A DNA stretch of 64,000 nt from Algorimicrobium algoritergicola (GTDB lineage: Bacteria > Bacteroidota > Bacteroidia > Flavobacteriales > Flavobacteriaceae). The notes beneath the pieces are model-generated. The model was not told the origin of the DNA and ran no database searches. It was given only the letters and a program-made list of their open reading frames with translations. Position 1 is the stretch's first letter, and every line of letters begins with the position of its first letter. Below, in pieces: positions 18,698 to 28,061 of this stretch. The position numbers were made by a program, and so were the translations under genes. The DNA lies in contig NZ_VSKL01000001.1 of the NCBI RefSeq assembly GCF_008086165.1, positions 1,178,001 to 1,242,000 on the forward strand. Direction: 5' to 3'.

Positions 18698-19696
18698 ATG
18701 TTTAAAAAAGATCCGTTTCAAATTATTACGTTTCACAGTTATGGAAGTGACACGCATTTTTATCTGCGTGGTAGAGCGCTTGAAGACGAATCTATAAATT
18801 TAGAAGATAAAGGTTGGTTTAAACTTTTAGTAAATACCTATAAGCGTTTTGAAAGTGATGAAATTAAGCATGTAGAAATAAATTTGCGGCTGCCAAATGA
18901 CCACGTATTAAAGGTGACAACAGATTCAAAAGGATACTTTAAATGCGAAAAACAATTAGAAGGTTTAAGCCCATTTGCCAATGATGAAGGTTGGTTGCCA
19001 ATAGTAGCATCATTTAGTGATGTTACGTTGAAGCGAAACATAACCAATAATAATTTATTTCCAGCTGAAATTCTAATTCCATGTGAAGAATCAGAATTCG
19101 GAGTCATCAGTGATATAGATGATACTATTTTGCATACAGGTGTGGTTTCACTTTTTAAATGGCGCGTTATATTTAACACCGCTTTTAAAGGCGCTTTTAG
19201 TCGGATTCCTTTTGAAGGTGCGGCCAAATTTTACCATAAACTGCATCGTGGCAAATCAGGAAAAAACGCAAACCCTTTATTTTATGTCAGTCACAGTCCT
19301 TGGAATTTATATCGCTATTTAAAGTATTTCCTAAAAACGAATGATTTTCCAAAAGGACCAATTTTATTGCGCAGTGTTAATGGCGTTTTTCACAAGAAAA
19401 GTCAAGATGAAAAACCACAGAAACAGAATGAAATTATTCATATTCTAGAGGCTTATCCGAATTTGAATTTCATTCTTATTGGCGATTGTGGTGAGTATGA
19501 TGCTGATATTTATATGGAAGTATCAGAAAACTATCCAAATCGTATTTTGGCTATTTACCTACGAATCGTTAATCATAAAAAGAAAATGTTGCGTATCAAA
19601 GCCTTGTTTGAAAACTATAAAACAACACCTACCTTATTAGTTGAAAGCAGCAATCAAGCTATCATTCATGCAAGAGAACGTGGCTTTATAAAATAA
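18698..19696 (+). CDS. App1-like phosphatase (DUF2183 family)
   Basis: The 332-residue protein resembles the catalytic domain of the yeast phosphatidate phosphatase App1. The C-terminal part (from about residue 130) has the haloacid-dehalogenase signature D-I-D-D-T-I-L (near residue 147), the S-H-S-P-W-N-L-Y box, a Lys-rich stretch before Q-N-E-I-I, and G-D-C-G-E-Y-D-A-D-I-Y supplying the late acidic pair. The N-terminal 130 residues are a beta-rich accessory domain. No signal peptide is evident, so it is probably cytosolic or membrane-associated. The substrate in bacteria is unknown. It converges on the deoxynucleoside kinase gene with a three-base gap. Confidence 0.87.
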   Translation: MFKKDPFQIITFHSYGSDTHFYLRGRALEDESINLEDKGWFKLLVNTYKRFESDEIKHVEINLRLPNDHVLKVTTDSKGYFKCEKQLEGLSPFANDEGWLPIVASFSDVTLKRNITNNNLFPAEILIPCEESEFGVISDIDDTILHTGVVSLFKWRVIFNTAFKGAFSRIPFEGAAKFYHKLHRGKSGKNANPLFYVSHSPWNLYRYLKYFLKTNDFPKGPILLRSVNGVFHKKSQDEKPQKQNEIIHILEAYPNLNFILIGDCGEYDADIYMEVSENYPNRILAIYLRIVNHKKKMLRIKALFENYKTTPTLLVESSNQAIIHARERGFIK

Positions 19697-19699
19697 AAC

Positions 19700-20314
19700 T
19701 TAAAAAAGGCCGTGAATTTGTGCTTCAATTTTATTGATAATAGTCCCTAAATCTTCTGGGTTCGCCACAAAATCCATATTGTCCACATCTATTATTAGCA
19801 AGTTACCTTTATCATAACCTTGAATCCAAGCTTCGTAACGTTCGTTTAAGCGACTTAAATAATCAATGCTTATCGTGTTTTCATAATCGCGGCCACGTTT
19901 GTGAATTTGACTCACTAAATTAGGGATAGAACTACGTAAGTAAATTAATAAATCAGGACCTTGAACAAAGGATTCCATTAAATCAAATAGCGAACGGTAA
20001 TTTTCAAAATCTCTATTTGTCATCAACCCCATGGCATGTAAGTTGGGAGCAAAAATATGCGCATCTTCATAAATGGTACGGTCTTGAATAATATCTTTGC
20101 CACTTTCTCTTATCTGATTTACTTGACGAAACCGGCTATTTAAGAAATACACTTGCAAATTGAAACTCCAACGTTCCATTTGGTTATAAAAATCATCTAA
20201 ATATGGATTGTCTACCACGTCCTCAAGTTGCGGTTCCCATTTATAATGTTTGGCTAATAATTTGGTGAGTGTAGTTTTTCCTGCACCAATATTTCCGGCT
20301 ACTGCAACATGCAT
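19700..20314 (-). CDS. Deoxynucleoside kinase
   Basis: It phosphorylates deoxynucleosides for nucleotide salvage. The P-loop G-N-I-G-A-G-K-T-T is at residues 7-15, E-D-V-V-D-N-P-Y-L follows, the D-R-T-I-Y-E-D-A box near residue 80 matches the DRS motif of the dCK/dGK family, and a lid region R-G-R-D-Y-E lies near residue 138. The length of 204 residues is normal. Whether dA, dG or dC is preferred cannot be told. It is five bases downstream of the secreted propeller-like gene, probably in one message. Confidence 0.93.
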   Translation of the reverse strand: MHVAVAGNIGAGKTTLTKLLAKHYKWEPQLEDVVDNPYLDDFYNQMERWSFNLQVYFLNSRFRQVNQIRESGKDIIQDRTIYEDAHIFAPNLHAMGLMTNRDFENYRSLFDLMESFVQGPDLLIYLRSSIPNLVSQIHKRGRDYENTISIDYLSRLNERYEAWIQGYDKGNLLIIDVDNMDFVANPEDLGTIINKIEAQIHGLF

Positions 20315-20319
20315 ACGTT

Positions 20320-21096
20320 TTAATTTTTTAGTTGGAATTCATGAAGAATTTTCGAATCGTAAATATACACCGTTTCACCCGTTACTAAAAACTGATTTAT
20401 TAACAAATTTGGTAAAGCAATTGGTATAATTTCCTGTGTTTTATCATTTAAAAAAAAGAGATTATTTCCCTTCTGAAGAATAATATCATCATTCCGTTCC
20501 GTAAGTTTGGTATAACCTGTGTTCTTGATTTTAAATATTAAACTTCCAAAATAACTGTATTTGTAAATGTAATTCTCGGTTAATAACCATGCGTAGTTAT
20601 AATTACTAGTAAAAGATAATGCGTTAGAAACTACGGGTATTGTGGTGGCTCTGACGGATTTTGCTTTGTAATCATACACCTCCAATTGCTGATTATCTTG
20701 ATTGAAAATCCATATAGTATTATCATTTCCTAAAGACACAAAACTGGCGTTTTTATAAGGCTGAACCGTATTAAAATCTATACGTAAAATTTCTGCTAGA
20801 CGATTATCTAAAATAATTACGGTATTGAAATCTTTGTAAAAGGCAATTAGTTTTAGCGGATTAAAAACATCAACGGACGTTAATCTTCCTAATTGAACAT
20901 TGCTGTAATTGATCGTTTTTTCAGCTGTCTTTTTATAGAAAACGTTATTGGTTTCGTAATATTTAGTGCCAAAATTATCAACGCCAATTATGGTTTCAAC
21001 GTCAATTGGGAATTTCGACTTGCTAAAAGTCGAGATACTATCTTGCGCAAACACAGATAGAGACAATAAGCCAATTAAAAAGGTGAGTTGTTTCAT
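20320..21096 (-). CDS. Secreted propeller-like protein of unknown function
   Basis: I do not recognise a named family. The product (258 residues from the chosen ATG at 21096) has a signal peptide ending in VFAQ and then repeated short strands with patterns such as N-D-N-T-I-W-I-F-N and Y-N-Y-A-W-L-L-T-E-N-Y-I-Y-K-Y, suggesting a small beta-propeller or similar repeat fold. An upstream in-frame start would add six residues before the signal peptide and is less likely. It is cotranscribed with the deoxynucleoside kinase gene, though no shared role is apparent. Confidence 0.75.
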   Translation of the reverse strand: MKQLTFLIGLLSLSVFAQDSISTFSKSKFPIDVETIIGVDNFGTKYYETNNVFYKKTAEKTINYSNVQLGRLTSVDVFNPLKLIAFYKDFNTVIILDNRLAEILRIDFNTVQPYKNASFVSLGNDNTIWIFNQDNQQLEVYDYKAKSVRATTIPVVSNALSFTSNYNYAWLLTENYIYKYSYFGSLIFKIKNTGYTKLTERNDDIILQKGNNLFFLNDKTQEIIPIALPNLLINQFLVTGETVYIYDSKILHEFQLKN

Positions 21097-21265
21097 GAAG
21101 CTTGAAAAGTACAAAATTCAAACCAATCTATAATTTTTAGTTTGGTATTCACGGCTATTTTCTTTTTAAGAAAACTTTAACAGTTTGAGGTTTTACGTTT
21201 TAGCTTTATTTAAGTCTAATTAGTGTCAATTAAGATTATTTTTAAAAAACATATAAAATTTTCAC

Positions 21266-22186
21266 ATGAATCAATTCTACAAATTACTTGCAATTTTGTG
21301 TTTAACATTGTCCACGTCTACTTACAATTATGCACAACAGGACTTTCAAGGCCAGGCCTATTACCAAACTAAAACCACCATGGATTTAGACAATTGGGGT
21401 GGACGCCAAATGAGCGAACAGCAAAAGAAGCAAATCATGGAACGTATGAAAACCATGCTTGAAAAAACCTATGTTTTGACATTTTCCCAAACCGAATCTA
21501 CCTATAAAGAAGAAGAAAAGTTAGAAGCACCAGGAAGCGGAAGAGGTTTTGGAATGATGAGTAGTTTTACAGGAGGTGCCCAATACAAGAACATCAAGGA
21601 CAAACAAATGATCCAAGAACAAGAGTTTTTTGGCAAGCAGTTTTTAATTGTAGATGAATTAAAAGATTTGGATTGGGAATTAAGTGGCGAAACCCGACAA
21701 ATAGGGCAATATATGTGCTTTAAAGCAACAGCTGTAAAAAAGGTTGATGAATTTGATTGGACTAGTATGAGAAGAAGATCTAGAGATGATGATAAAAAAG
21801 AAGACAAAGAAAAAAGTCAGGATTCTGTTAAAACCGAAACGGATTCTACAACTACTGATTCCACTAGCAAAGATTTCATGGCAGATATAGAAGTACCAAA
21901 AGAAATTACGGTTACCGCTTGGTATACGCCTCAAATTCCTGTTAATAATGGACCTGGTGAATATGGCGGATTACCGGGGCTTATTTTAGAAATTAATGCG
22001 GATAGAACTACCATGTTATGTTCTAAAATTGTTTTAAATCCTTCAGAAAAAGAAGCGATTAAAAAACCCTCAAAAGGAAAAGAAGTAACGCGCGAAGAAT
22101 ACAATACCATTATGAAACAAAAAATGGAAGAAATGCGCGAAATGTATGGTGGCAGAGGCGGTCGTGGAGGCGGTCGTGGACGTTAA
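21266..22186 (+). CDS. GLPGLI family protein (first paralogue)
   Basis: A signal peptide ending in YAQ is followed by the GLPGLI family fold, with the name-giving G-L-P-G-L-I-L-E-I near residue 235 after W-Y-T-P-Q-I-P-V-N-N-G-P-G-E-Y-G. The family is Bacteroidota-specific, secreted or periplasmic, and of unknown function. A charged, low-complexity insert (about 165-205, rich in D, K, S and T) separates two halves. The protein ends in a glycine-arginine-rich tail (GGRGGRGGGRGR). A close paralogue is the next gene and a TonB-dependent barrel follows, so the three probably act together. Confidence 0.88.
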   Translation: MNQFYKLLAILCLTLSTSTYNYAQQDFQGQAYYQTKTTMDLDNWGGRQMSEQQKKQIMERMKTMLEKTYVLTFSQTESTYKEEEKLEAPGSGRGFGMMSSFTGGAQYKNIKDKQMIQEQEFFGKQFLIVDELKDLDWELSGETRQIGQYMCFKATAVKKVDEFDWTSMRRRSRDDDKKEDKEKSQDSVKTETDSTTTDSTSKDFMADIEVPKEITVTAWYTPQIPVNNGPGEYGGLPGLILEINADRTTMLCSKIVLNPSEKEAIKKPSKGKEVTREEYNTIMKQKMEEMREMYGGRGGRGGGRGR

Positions 22187-22234
22187 ATTTCTATTGAGCT
22201 TATAAGTTAATGGGTTTTGATAACTTTAAATCAA

Positions 22235-22276
22235 TTAATTTGTTTAATTTTAATCAATAAAAGTTAAACAAATTAA
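22235..22276. repeat. 13-bp inverted repeat before the second GLPGLI gene
   Basis: TTAATTTGTTTAA (22235-22247) and TTAAACAAATTAA (22264-22276) are exact complements around a 16-base loop, ending ten bases before the start codon. There is no T-run. Confidence 0.55.
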
Positions 22277-22285
22277 AATATAATC

Positions 22286-23125
22286 ATGAAAACATTTATA
22301 TCATATTTCGCTACGCTTGTTTTAATAGGCCTTATTTCATTTAATGCGACAGCTCAAGAGTTTCAAGGTAAAGCTTACTATTCCACCAAATCTAAAATGG
22401 AGTTAGGAACTTGGGGAGCAACCATGAGCGAAGCCCAAAAGAAACAAATTCAAGAGCGATTAAAAAATAGACTTGAAAAGGTATATATCTTAACTTTTAG
22501 TAAAGAAGCGTCAATTTATGATGAAGATGAAAAATTGGATGCTATTTCTGGAGCTACCGATTCTTGGGGAAAAAACTTTGCACCTGGTGAGCAATACAAA
22601 AATGTAAAAACAAATATGTTATTACAGAGTCAGGAGTTTTATGGAAAGCAATTTTTAGTGAAAGATAAATTGCAAACTATAGAGTGGACATTAACAAGTG
22701 ATACCAAAAAAGTAGGCGCTTATAATTGTATGAAGGCTGTGGCACTGGTTCCCTCGTCCGAATTGTATTGGTATGATTTTTCTTGGGATCGAATAAGAAA
22801 TAATGAAACCGAAGATGCAGCTGCAAGTTCAGACTTCACACAAATGAAACAAATAGAAATGACGCAAATTGAAGCATGGTACACACCTCAAATTCCTGTA
22901 AGTCATGGTCCTGGAGAATATTCGGGATTACCAGGATTGATATTGGAAGTTAGTGCCGATAATACCACCATTTTATGTTCTAAAATTGTGATGAACCCAG
23001 AGGAGAAAACTAAAATTGAAGCACCAAGTAAAGGTAAAGAAGTGACTAAAAGTGAATATCAGGAAATAGTTAAGAAAAAAATGGCAGAAATGCGCGATAT
23101 GTATAGCGGTCGTCGTGGTCGCTAG
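22286..23125 (+). CDS. GLPGLI family protein (second paralogue)
   Basis: The 279-residue product closely follows its upstream neighbour: signal peptide, E-F-Q-G-K-A-Y-Y, M-S-E-A-Q-K-K-Q-I, Y-x-L-T-F-S, then W-Y-T-P-Q-I-P-V-S-H-G-P-G-E-Y-S-G-L-P-G-L-I. It lacks most of the acidic insert and has a shorter basic tail (S-G-R-R-G-R). The pair probably arose by tandem duplication. A 39-base gap leads to the TonB-dependent barrel gene, suggesting cotranscription. Confidence 0.88.
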   Translation: MKTFISYFATLVLIGLISFNATAQEFQGKAYYSTKSKMELGTWGATMSEAQKKQIQERLKNRLEKVYILTFSKEASIYDEDEKLDAISGATDSWGKNFAPGEQYKNVKTNMLLQSQEFYGKQFLVKDKLQTIEWTLTSDTKKVGAYNCMKAVALVPSSELYWYDFSWDRIRNNETEDAAASSDFTQMKQIEMTQIEAWYTPQIPVSHGPGEYSGLPGLILEVSADNTTILCSKIVMNPEEKTKIEAPSKGKEVTKSEYQEIVKKKMAEMRDMYSGRRGR

Positions 23126-23164
23126 TCATTCAAAAATAAAACGAACAAACCAATCACCAAATAA

Positions 23165-25918
23165 ATGAAACATGTAATAACGGCAATTTTACTTCTTGTA
23201 GCATCTGCCACGTTTTCCCAAGTAAAAATTGAAGGTATTGTAAAAGATAGTATCGGTAATCCATTGGAATTAGCCAATGTCATTGCTATAAATCAACAAA
23301 CTAATAAGTTAGATTCCTACGGAATTACTAACGATCAAGGTCGTTATAAACTGTCTTTAGAAAAGAATACAGATTACAAAGTTCAAGTGAGTTACATTGG
23401 AATGAAAACATCTGATGTGTCCATTACAACCAAAGAAGCTGATATTTCAAGAGATTTCACATTAGAAAATGATAATGCTCTAGACGAAATTGAATTGGTT
23501 TACGAAATGCCCGTAACCGTTAGAGGCGATACGCTTATTTATAATGCTGATTCGTTTAACAAAGGAACCGAACGAAAACTGGAAGATGTACTTAAAAATT
23601 TACCAGGCGTTGAAATAAATGCTGATGGCCAAATAGAGGTTGAAGGTAAAGTGGTCTCTAAAGTGATGGTGGAAGGTAAAGACTTTTTTGACGGCGATTC
23701 TAAATTAGCCACTAAAAACATTCCTGCCAATGCAGTAGATAAAGTTCAAGTTCTTAAAAATTATGCCGAAGTTGGCCAATTAAGTGGTGTTCAAAACAAT
23801 CAAGATAATATTGCTATCAATATTAAACTGAAAGAAGGAAAAGATGCCTTTTGGTTCGGAACTGTTACCGCAGGAGCTGGAGTGGCAGATGATAATGGCT
23901 TGTATTTAGCGCAACCAAAATTGTTTTATTACAGCCCAAAATACAGTGTTAATGTTATTGGAGATATCAACAATATTGGTGAACTAGCCTTTACGCGTCG
24001 TGATTATTTTAATTTTGCAGGCGGTTTTAATAGACCTAGTCAAACAAGTGGAACAAATTTAAATTTAAGCGATAATGGTCTAGACTTTTTATCCCTTCAA
24101 AATAATCGAGCCAAAGAAATAAATGCCCGTTTTGGTGCAGCAAATTTTAGTTATTCGCCTAATGATAAATTAGATTTAAGTGGATTTGGTATCTACACTG
24201 GAAATAAAATTCGTTTACAGGAAAATAGTAATGTCATTTATAATGATCCGGAACTCGGTATTCCTGATGAAAGCACTGAAAGTAATACCACACAACGTAG
24301 TGATTTAGGGATGTTGAAATTAAGTGCTAAATACAAACCGAATGCAAGTAACCAATTGGATTATGAAATATTAGGACGTATGTCTCAAGAAACACAAGAG
24401 CAAAATGTGTTTTCTACCGTTATTGGTGGTGTTGCACAAAATGAAGACACCAATCCTTTTAGTCTTAATCAGAATTTAAACTACTATTATACCTTAAACG
24501 AAAGTAATATTTTTGCTTTTGAAGCAACACATCTTATAAAAGATGAAGATCCATTTTATAATGCGCTTTTAGCAAACGATCCAACAAATAATGCCGACAC
24601 GCCAAACGATCCTTATGATGATACGGCTGAAGATTTAGGTTTGGATCAAAATCAATTTATTTACGATTTATCTCAAAACAAACGCGTAAAATCCAATCAA
24701 TTGGATGCCAAGTTAGATTACTGGAACGTGATAAATAATAAGAGCAACATAAACGTAACCTTTGGTACTATTTTAAGTAATCAGAAGTTTAATTCTGATA
24801 TATTTCAAACGCTAGATGATGGATCTATCTTCAATAATCAACCTGTAAATTATGATTCCGAGAATGATATCAACTATACGTTTACCGATTTATATGTTGG
24901 GTTGCATTATCAATTAAAAGCAGGAATTTTCACGTTCACACCTGGTTTATCGGCACATGCTTATAGCGCCAAAAACGAACAATTTGGTGTGGAATATAAA
25001 GATAATTTCTTCAGAGTTTTGCCAGATTTCAATACGCGTATTCAATTTAAAAAGAGTGAAACCTTGACTTTTAACTACCGGATGCAAACCCAGTTTACCG
25101 ATGTTAATCAGCTTGCTGAAGGATTGGTGTTGAATAGATATAACTCATTCTTTACAGGTAATCAAGAATTAGAAAGTTCATTGGCTCATAATTTAAGTTT
25201 GATGTATTTTAGTTTTAACATGTTTAATTATACCAATGTATTTGCTCGTGTGAATTACACAAAAAATATTGATAGAATTAGAACCGCTTCCCAGTTTCAA
25301 TCTGGTAGTGTAATTAATGTTGGTACACCTTTTAACTCTAATTTTGCTGACGAAAGCTTTTCAGCTAACGGTCGTTTTCAACGTGCTTTTGGAAAATTAC
25401 GCGCAACTGCCCAAGCTAATTTTAGTTATGCTAAGTTTAATCAGTTTATTTCCACTAGAGATAATCCAGGTGAACTTACACGTTCGGTTAACGAAAATTA
25501 TAACCAATCATACACAGCGTCTTTACGTTCAAATTACCGTGAAGCACCAAATTTTGAAGTTAGTTATACCTACGGAATTCAAGATAACGACCAAGGTACT
25601 AGACGAACCAAGTTTTATACCAATGCGCCAAAATTAGAGTTTGATGCCTTAATTTGGAAAGCGTTTACCTTAAAATCCAGTTATGAGTATAATTTGTTAA
25701 GTGATGAAGCAGGTAAAATAAATAGTTTCGATTTCTGGGATGCATCATTAGCGTACCGTAAAGATGCCGATGCCAAATGGGAATTTGAAATGAAAGCAAC
25801 TAACTTGCTAAATACAAAATCGCAAAGCCAAACAAATGCAGGCTCATTATCTGTAAGCACCAACGATTATTTTATTCAACCACGTTTTGTAACATTGCGA
25901 GTTATTTACAACTTGTAA
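23165..25918 (+). CDS. TonB-dependent-receptor-like outer-membrane beta-barrel protein
   Basis: The 917-residue protein has a signal peptide, a carboxypeptidase-regulatory-like domain (about 20-100), a plug-like domain with V-R-G-D-T-L-I-Y-N-A-D-S-F and L-K-N-L-P-G-V-E-I, then a long barrel with alternating aromatic strands ending Y-N-L. It belongs to the Bacteroidota outer-membrane barrel group related to TonB-dependent receptors, but I see no SusD partner gene. The two GLPGLI proteins encoded upstream are the likely companions. The cargo is not evident. A long terminator hairpin follows. Confidence 0.88.
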   Translation: MKHVITAILLLVASATFSQVKIEGIVKDSIGNPLELANVIAINQQTNKLDSYGITNDQGRYKLSLEKNTDYKVQVSYIGMKTSDVSITTKEADISRDFTLENDNALDEIELVYEMPVTVRGDTLIYNADSFNKGTERKLEDVLKNLPGVEINADGQIEVEGKVVSKVMVEGKDFFDGDSKLATKNIPANAVDKVQVLKNYAEVGQLSGVQNNQDNIAINIKLKEGKDAFWFGTVTAGAGVADDNGLYLAQPKLFYYSPKYSVNVIGDINNIGELAFTRRDYFNFAGGFNRPSQTSGTNLNLSDNGLDFLSLQNNRAKEINARFGAANFSYSPNDKLDLSGFGIYTGNKIRLQENSNVIYNDPELGIPDESTESNTTQRSDLGMLKLSAKYKPNASNQLDYEILGRMSQETQEQNVFSTVIGGVAQNEDTNPFSLNQNLNYYYTLNESNIFAFEATHLIKDEDPFYNALLANDPTNNADTPNDPYDDTAEDLGLDQNQFIYDLSQNKRVKSNQLDAKLDYWNVINNKSNINVTFGTILSNQKFNSDIFQTLDDGSIFNNQPVNYDSENDINYTFTDLYVGLHYQLKAGIFTFTPGLSAHAYSAKNEQFGVEYKDNFFRVLPDFNTRIQFKKSETLTFNYRMQTQFTDVNQLAEGLVLNRYNSFFTGNQELESSLAHNLSLMYFSFNMFNYTNVFARVNYTKNIDRIRTASQFQSGSVINVGTPFNSNFADESFSANGRFQRAFGKLRATAQANFSYAKFNQFISTRDNPGELTRSVNENYNQSYTASLRSNYREAPNFEVSYTYGIQDNDQGTRRTKFYTNAPKLEFDALIWKAFTLKSSYEYNLLSDEAGKINSFDFWDASLAYRKDADAKWEFEMKATNLLNTKSQSQTNAGSLSVSTNDYFIQPRFVTLRVIYNL

Positions 25919-25943
25919 TTAATTATTATAGTATAGCTTAATT

Positions 25944-26012
25944 AAGCTGTCCGAAAAGTTATTATTCTGATATTTAGAATGAAAATTAACTTTTCAGACA
26001 GCTTTCTTTTTT
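25944..26012 (+). terminator. Long-stem terminator after the receptor gene
   Basis: AAGCTGTCCGAAAAGTTA (25944-25961) pairs with TAACTTTTCAGACAGCTT (25987-26004) with one wobble position, an inner ATTCT/AGAAT helix extends it, and TCTTTTTT follows. The stem is far longer than the other terminators here. Confidence 0.8.
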
Positions 26013-26109
26013 GGGTATTTCACGTCTGTTTTTCAAGCTTATTTTATAGCCCGTCTCATAGAAATTTTGTATTTTGATAGGTCACAATTTATTAACTAAA
26101 ATTAGAATT

Positions 26110-27669
26110 ATGAGAAACATTTTTAAACACGGGTTAGCTACTTTGGCTATGGTTTCCGTGGGCTTTATCCATGCACAAAATACCGATGCGGTTGTTGAAA
26201 GCATTGTAAAAGAAGCTACTGAAAATTCACAATTAGAACGTTTAGCACACGAAATGTTAGATGTTATTGGTCCGCGTTTGGTAGGAACACCACAAATGAA
26301 ACAAGCCAATGATTGGGCTATTGCTCAATATGGTAAATGGGACATTTCAGCAAGAAATGAAAAATGGGGAGAATGGCGTGCATGGGAGCGTGGTATCACC
26401 CACATTGATATGGTGCATCCAAGAATCCAGTCTTTAGATGGCATGCAATTAGCTTGGAACCCAAGTACAGGGTCAAAAGGTGTTACTGCGGAAGTTATAA
26501 CACTCCCAACTGTTAAGGATTCTTTAGAGTTTAATAATTGGATGAAAAGTGTAAAGGGTAAATTTGTTATGACGTCTATGTACCAAACTACAGGTCGTCC
26601 AGATTATAACTGGGAAGAATTCGCAACAGAAGAATCGTTCGAAAAAATGAAAAAAGAACGCGATTCGCTCTCAACAGAATGGTATGCCAACCTAAAAAGA
26701 ATGGGTTATAATTCACGAAACATTAATCAAGCATTGGAAAAAGCTGGAGCAGCTGGAATTATTACGTCCTACTGGTCTAAAGCGTTTGGTTCTAACAAAA
26801 TTTTTAGTGCAAGAACTGAAAAAATTCCAACCGTAGATATTGAGCTGGAAGATTACACCATGTTATATCGTTTAGCGGAATACGGCAGTAAGCCACGTGT
26901 GAAAATTGTTGCGGAATCTAAAGATTTAGGTGTGGCTACAAATTATAATACTATAGCAGAAATAAAAGGTTCTGAAAAACCAGATGAATATGTTATTATG
27001 TCTGCACATTTCGATTCTTGGGATGGTGGAACTGGAGCAACTGACAACGGAACAGGAACGCTCGTTATGATGGAAGCTTTGCGTATTCTGAAAAAAGTAT
27101 ATCCAAATCCAAAACGAACTATTTTAGTTGGTCATTGGGGAAGTGAGGAGCAAGGATTAAATGGATCTCGCGCCTTTGTGGAAGATCATCCTGAAATTGT
27201 AAAAAACATTCAAGCCGTGTTTAATCAAGATAACGGAACAGGTCGTGTTGTGAATCTTTCTGGAGCGGGTTTTTTACATGCCTACGATTATTTATCACGC
27301 TGGTTAGAGCCAGTTCCAAACGATATCTCCAAGCATATTGAAACTAATTTTCCAGGTTCGCCAAGTGGAGGTGGATCAGATAATGCGTCGTTTTTAGCAG
27401 CTGGAGCACCATCATTCAACTTGAGCTCATTAAGTTGGTCTTACTGGAATTATACATGGCATACTAATAGAGATACCTATGATAAAATTGTTTTTGACGA
27501 CGTAAGAAGCAATGCCATTTTAACCGCTATTTTGGTTTATATGGCTTGCGAAGATCCAAATAGAGCATCTTCCGAAAAAATAATATTACCGGTTAACTCT
27601 AGAACAGGCGAGCAACGTAGCTGGCCAGAACCACGTTCACCACAGCGTAAAGGTGGTCTTGATGATTAA
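26110..27669 (+). CDS. M28 family metallopeptidase, secreted
   Basis: An aminopeptidase or carboxypeptidase of the M28 type that works outside the cytosol. From the ATG at 26110 a signal peptide ends in IHAQ. Zinc ligands are recognisable: H-F-D-S-W-D near residue 297, T-D-N-G-T-G, the pair E-E in W-G-S-E-E-Q-G-L-N-G-S, Asp in F-N-Q-D-N-G-T-G and the late His in W-H-T-N-R-D-T-Y-D. A protease-associated-like insert occupies about 130-270. A longer reading from a TTG at 26074 would disrupt the signal peptide. Substrate unknown. Confidence 0.92.
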   Translation: MRNIFKHGLATLAMVSVGFIHAQNTDAVVESIVKEATENSQLERLAHEMLDVIGPRLVGTPQMKQANDWAIAQYGKWDISARNEKWGEWRAWERGITHIDMVHPRIQSLDGMQLAWNPSTGSKGVTAEVITLPTVKDSLEFNNWMKSVKGKFVMTSMYQTTGRPDYNWEEFATEESFEKMKKERDSLSTEWYANLKRMGYNSRNINQALEKAGAAGIITSYWSKAFGSNKIFSARTEKIPTVDIELEDYTMLYRLAEYGSKPRVKIVAESKDLGVATNYNTIAEIKGSEKPDEYVIMSAHFDSWDGGTGATDNGTGTLVMMEALRILKKVYPNPKRTILVGHWGSEEQGLNGSRAFVEDHPEIVKNIQAVFNQDNGTGRVVNLSGAGFLHAYDYLSRWLEPVPNDISKHIETNFPGSPSGGGSDNASFLAAGAPSFNLSSLSWSYWNYTWHTNRDTYDKIVFDDVRSNAILTAILVYMACEDPNRASSEKIILPVNSRTGEQRSWPEPRSPQRKGGLDD

Positions 27670-27727
27670 TTAAAGGACTAAATTATAGCAATTTCTCCCA
27701 TAATTTATTGGGGAAAATATTATCCAG

Positions 27728-27768
27728 AACTCATAATGAATAACTAATAGATTCATTATGAGTTTTTT
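27728..27768 (+). terminator. Intrinsic terminator after the M28 peptidase
   Basis: AACTCATAATGAAT and ATTCATTATGAGTT pair perfectly (14 bp) around a nine-base loop, followed by TTTT. Confidence 0.88.
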
Positions 27769-27809
27769 GTGTTTTAATCTGAAAATTAGATAAAAAAAGG
27801 CACCGTTTT

Positions 27810-27842
27810 TTGCAAAAAGAAATAAAAACTATAATATATTTA
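27810..27842 (+). promoter_or_regulatory. Promoter of tRNA-Tyr
   Basis: TTG at 27810-27812, a 22-base spacer and TATATTTA (27835-27842), one base from TAnnTTTG, place a transcription start just before the tRNA. Confidence 0.5.
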
Positions 27843-27853
27843 CGCTCGGTTTT

Positions 27854-27935
<82 letters not shown>

Positions 27936-27945
27936 CTTTAACTCG

Positions 27946-27975
27946 AAAAATCCACACGGAAGTGTGGATTTTTTT
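27946..27975 (+). terminator. Intrinsic terminator after tRNA-Tyr
   Basis: AAAATCCACAC and GTGTGGATTTT pair around GGAA, followed by more T. It lies 11 bases beyond the tRNA. Confidence 0.88.
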
Positions 27976-28030
27976 GTGTTATAAAATACGCGTGAGTTTA
28001 CTCACAAGCGTATTTTATAACACAAAAAAA
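27969..28030. repeat. Large inverted repeat beside tRNA-Tyr
   Basis: GTGTTATAAAATACGC (27976-27991) and GCGTATTTTATAACAC (28008-28023) are exact complements, extended by seven T on the left and seven A on the right. The inner bases GTGAG-TTTA-CTCAC add a shorter offset helix. It shares its left T-run with the tRNA terminator. On either strand it resembles a terminator with a T-run. Confidence 0.8.
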
Positions 28031-28061
28031 TAAACTGTTTTTGCAGTTTGATTTTTCAATT

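Noticed and set aside
25944-26012. The long hairpin as an insertion-sequence end
   Set aside because: No transposase fragment, target duplication or second copy is visible in the window, and a T-run follows as in terminators.
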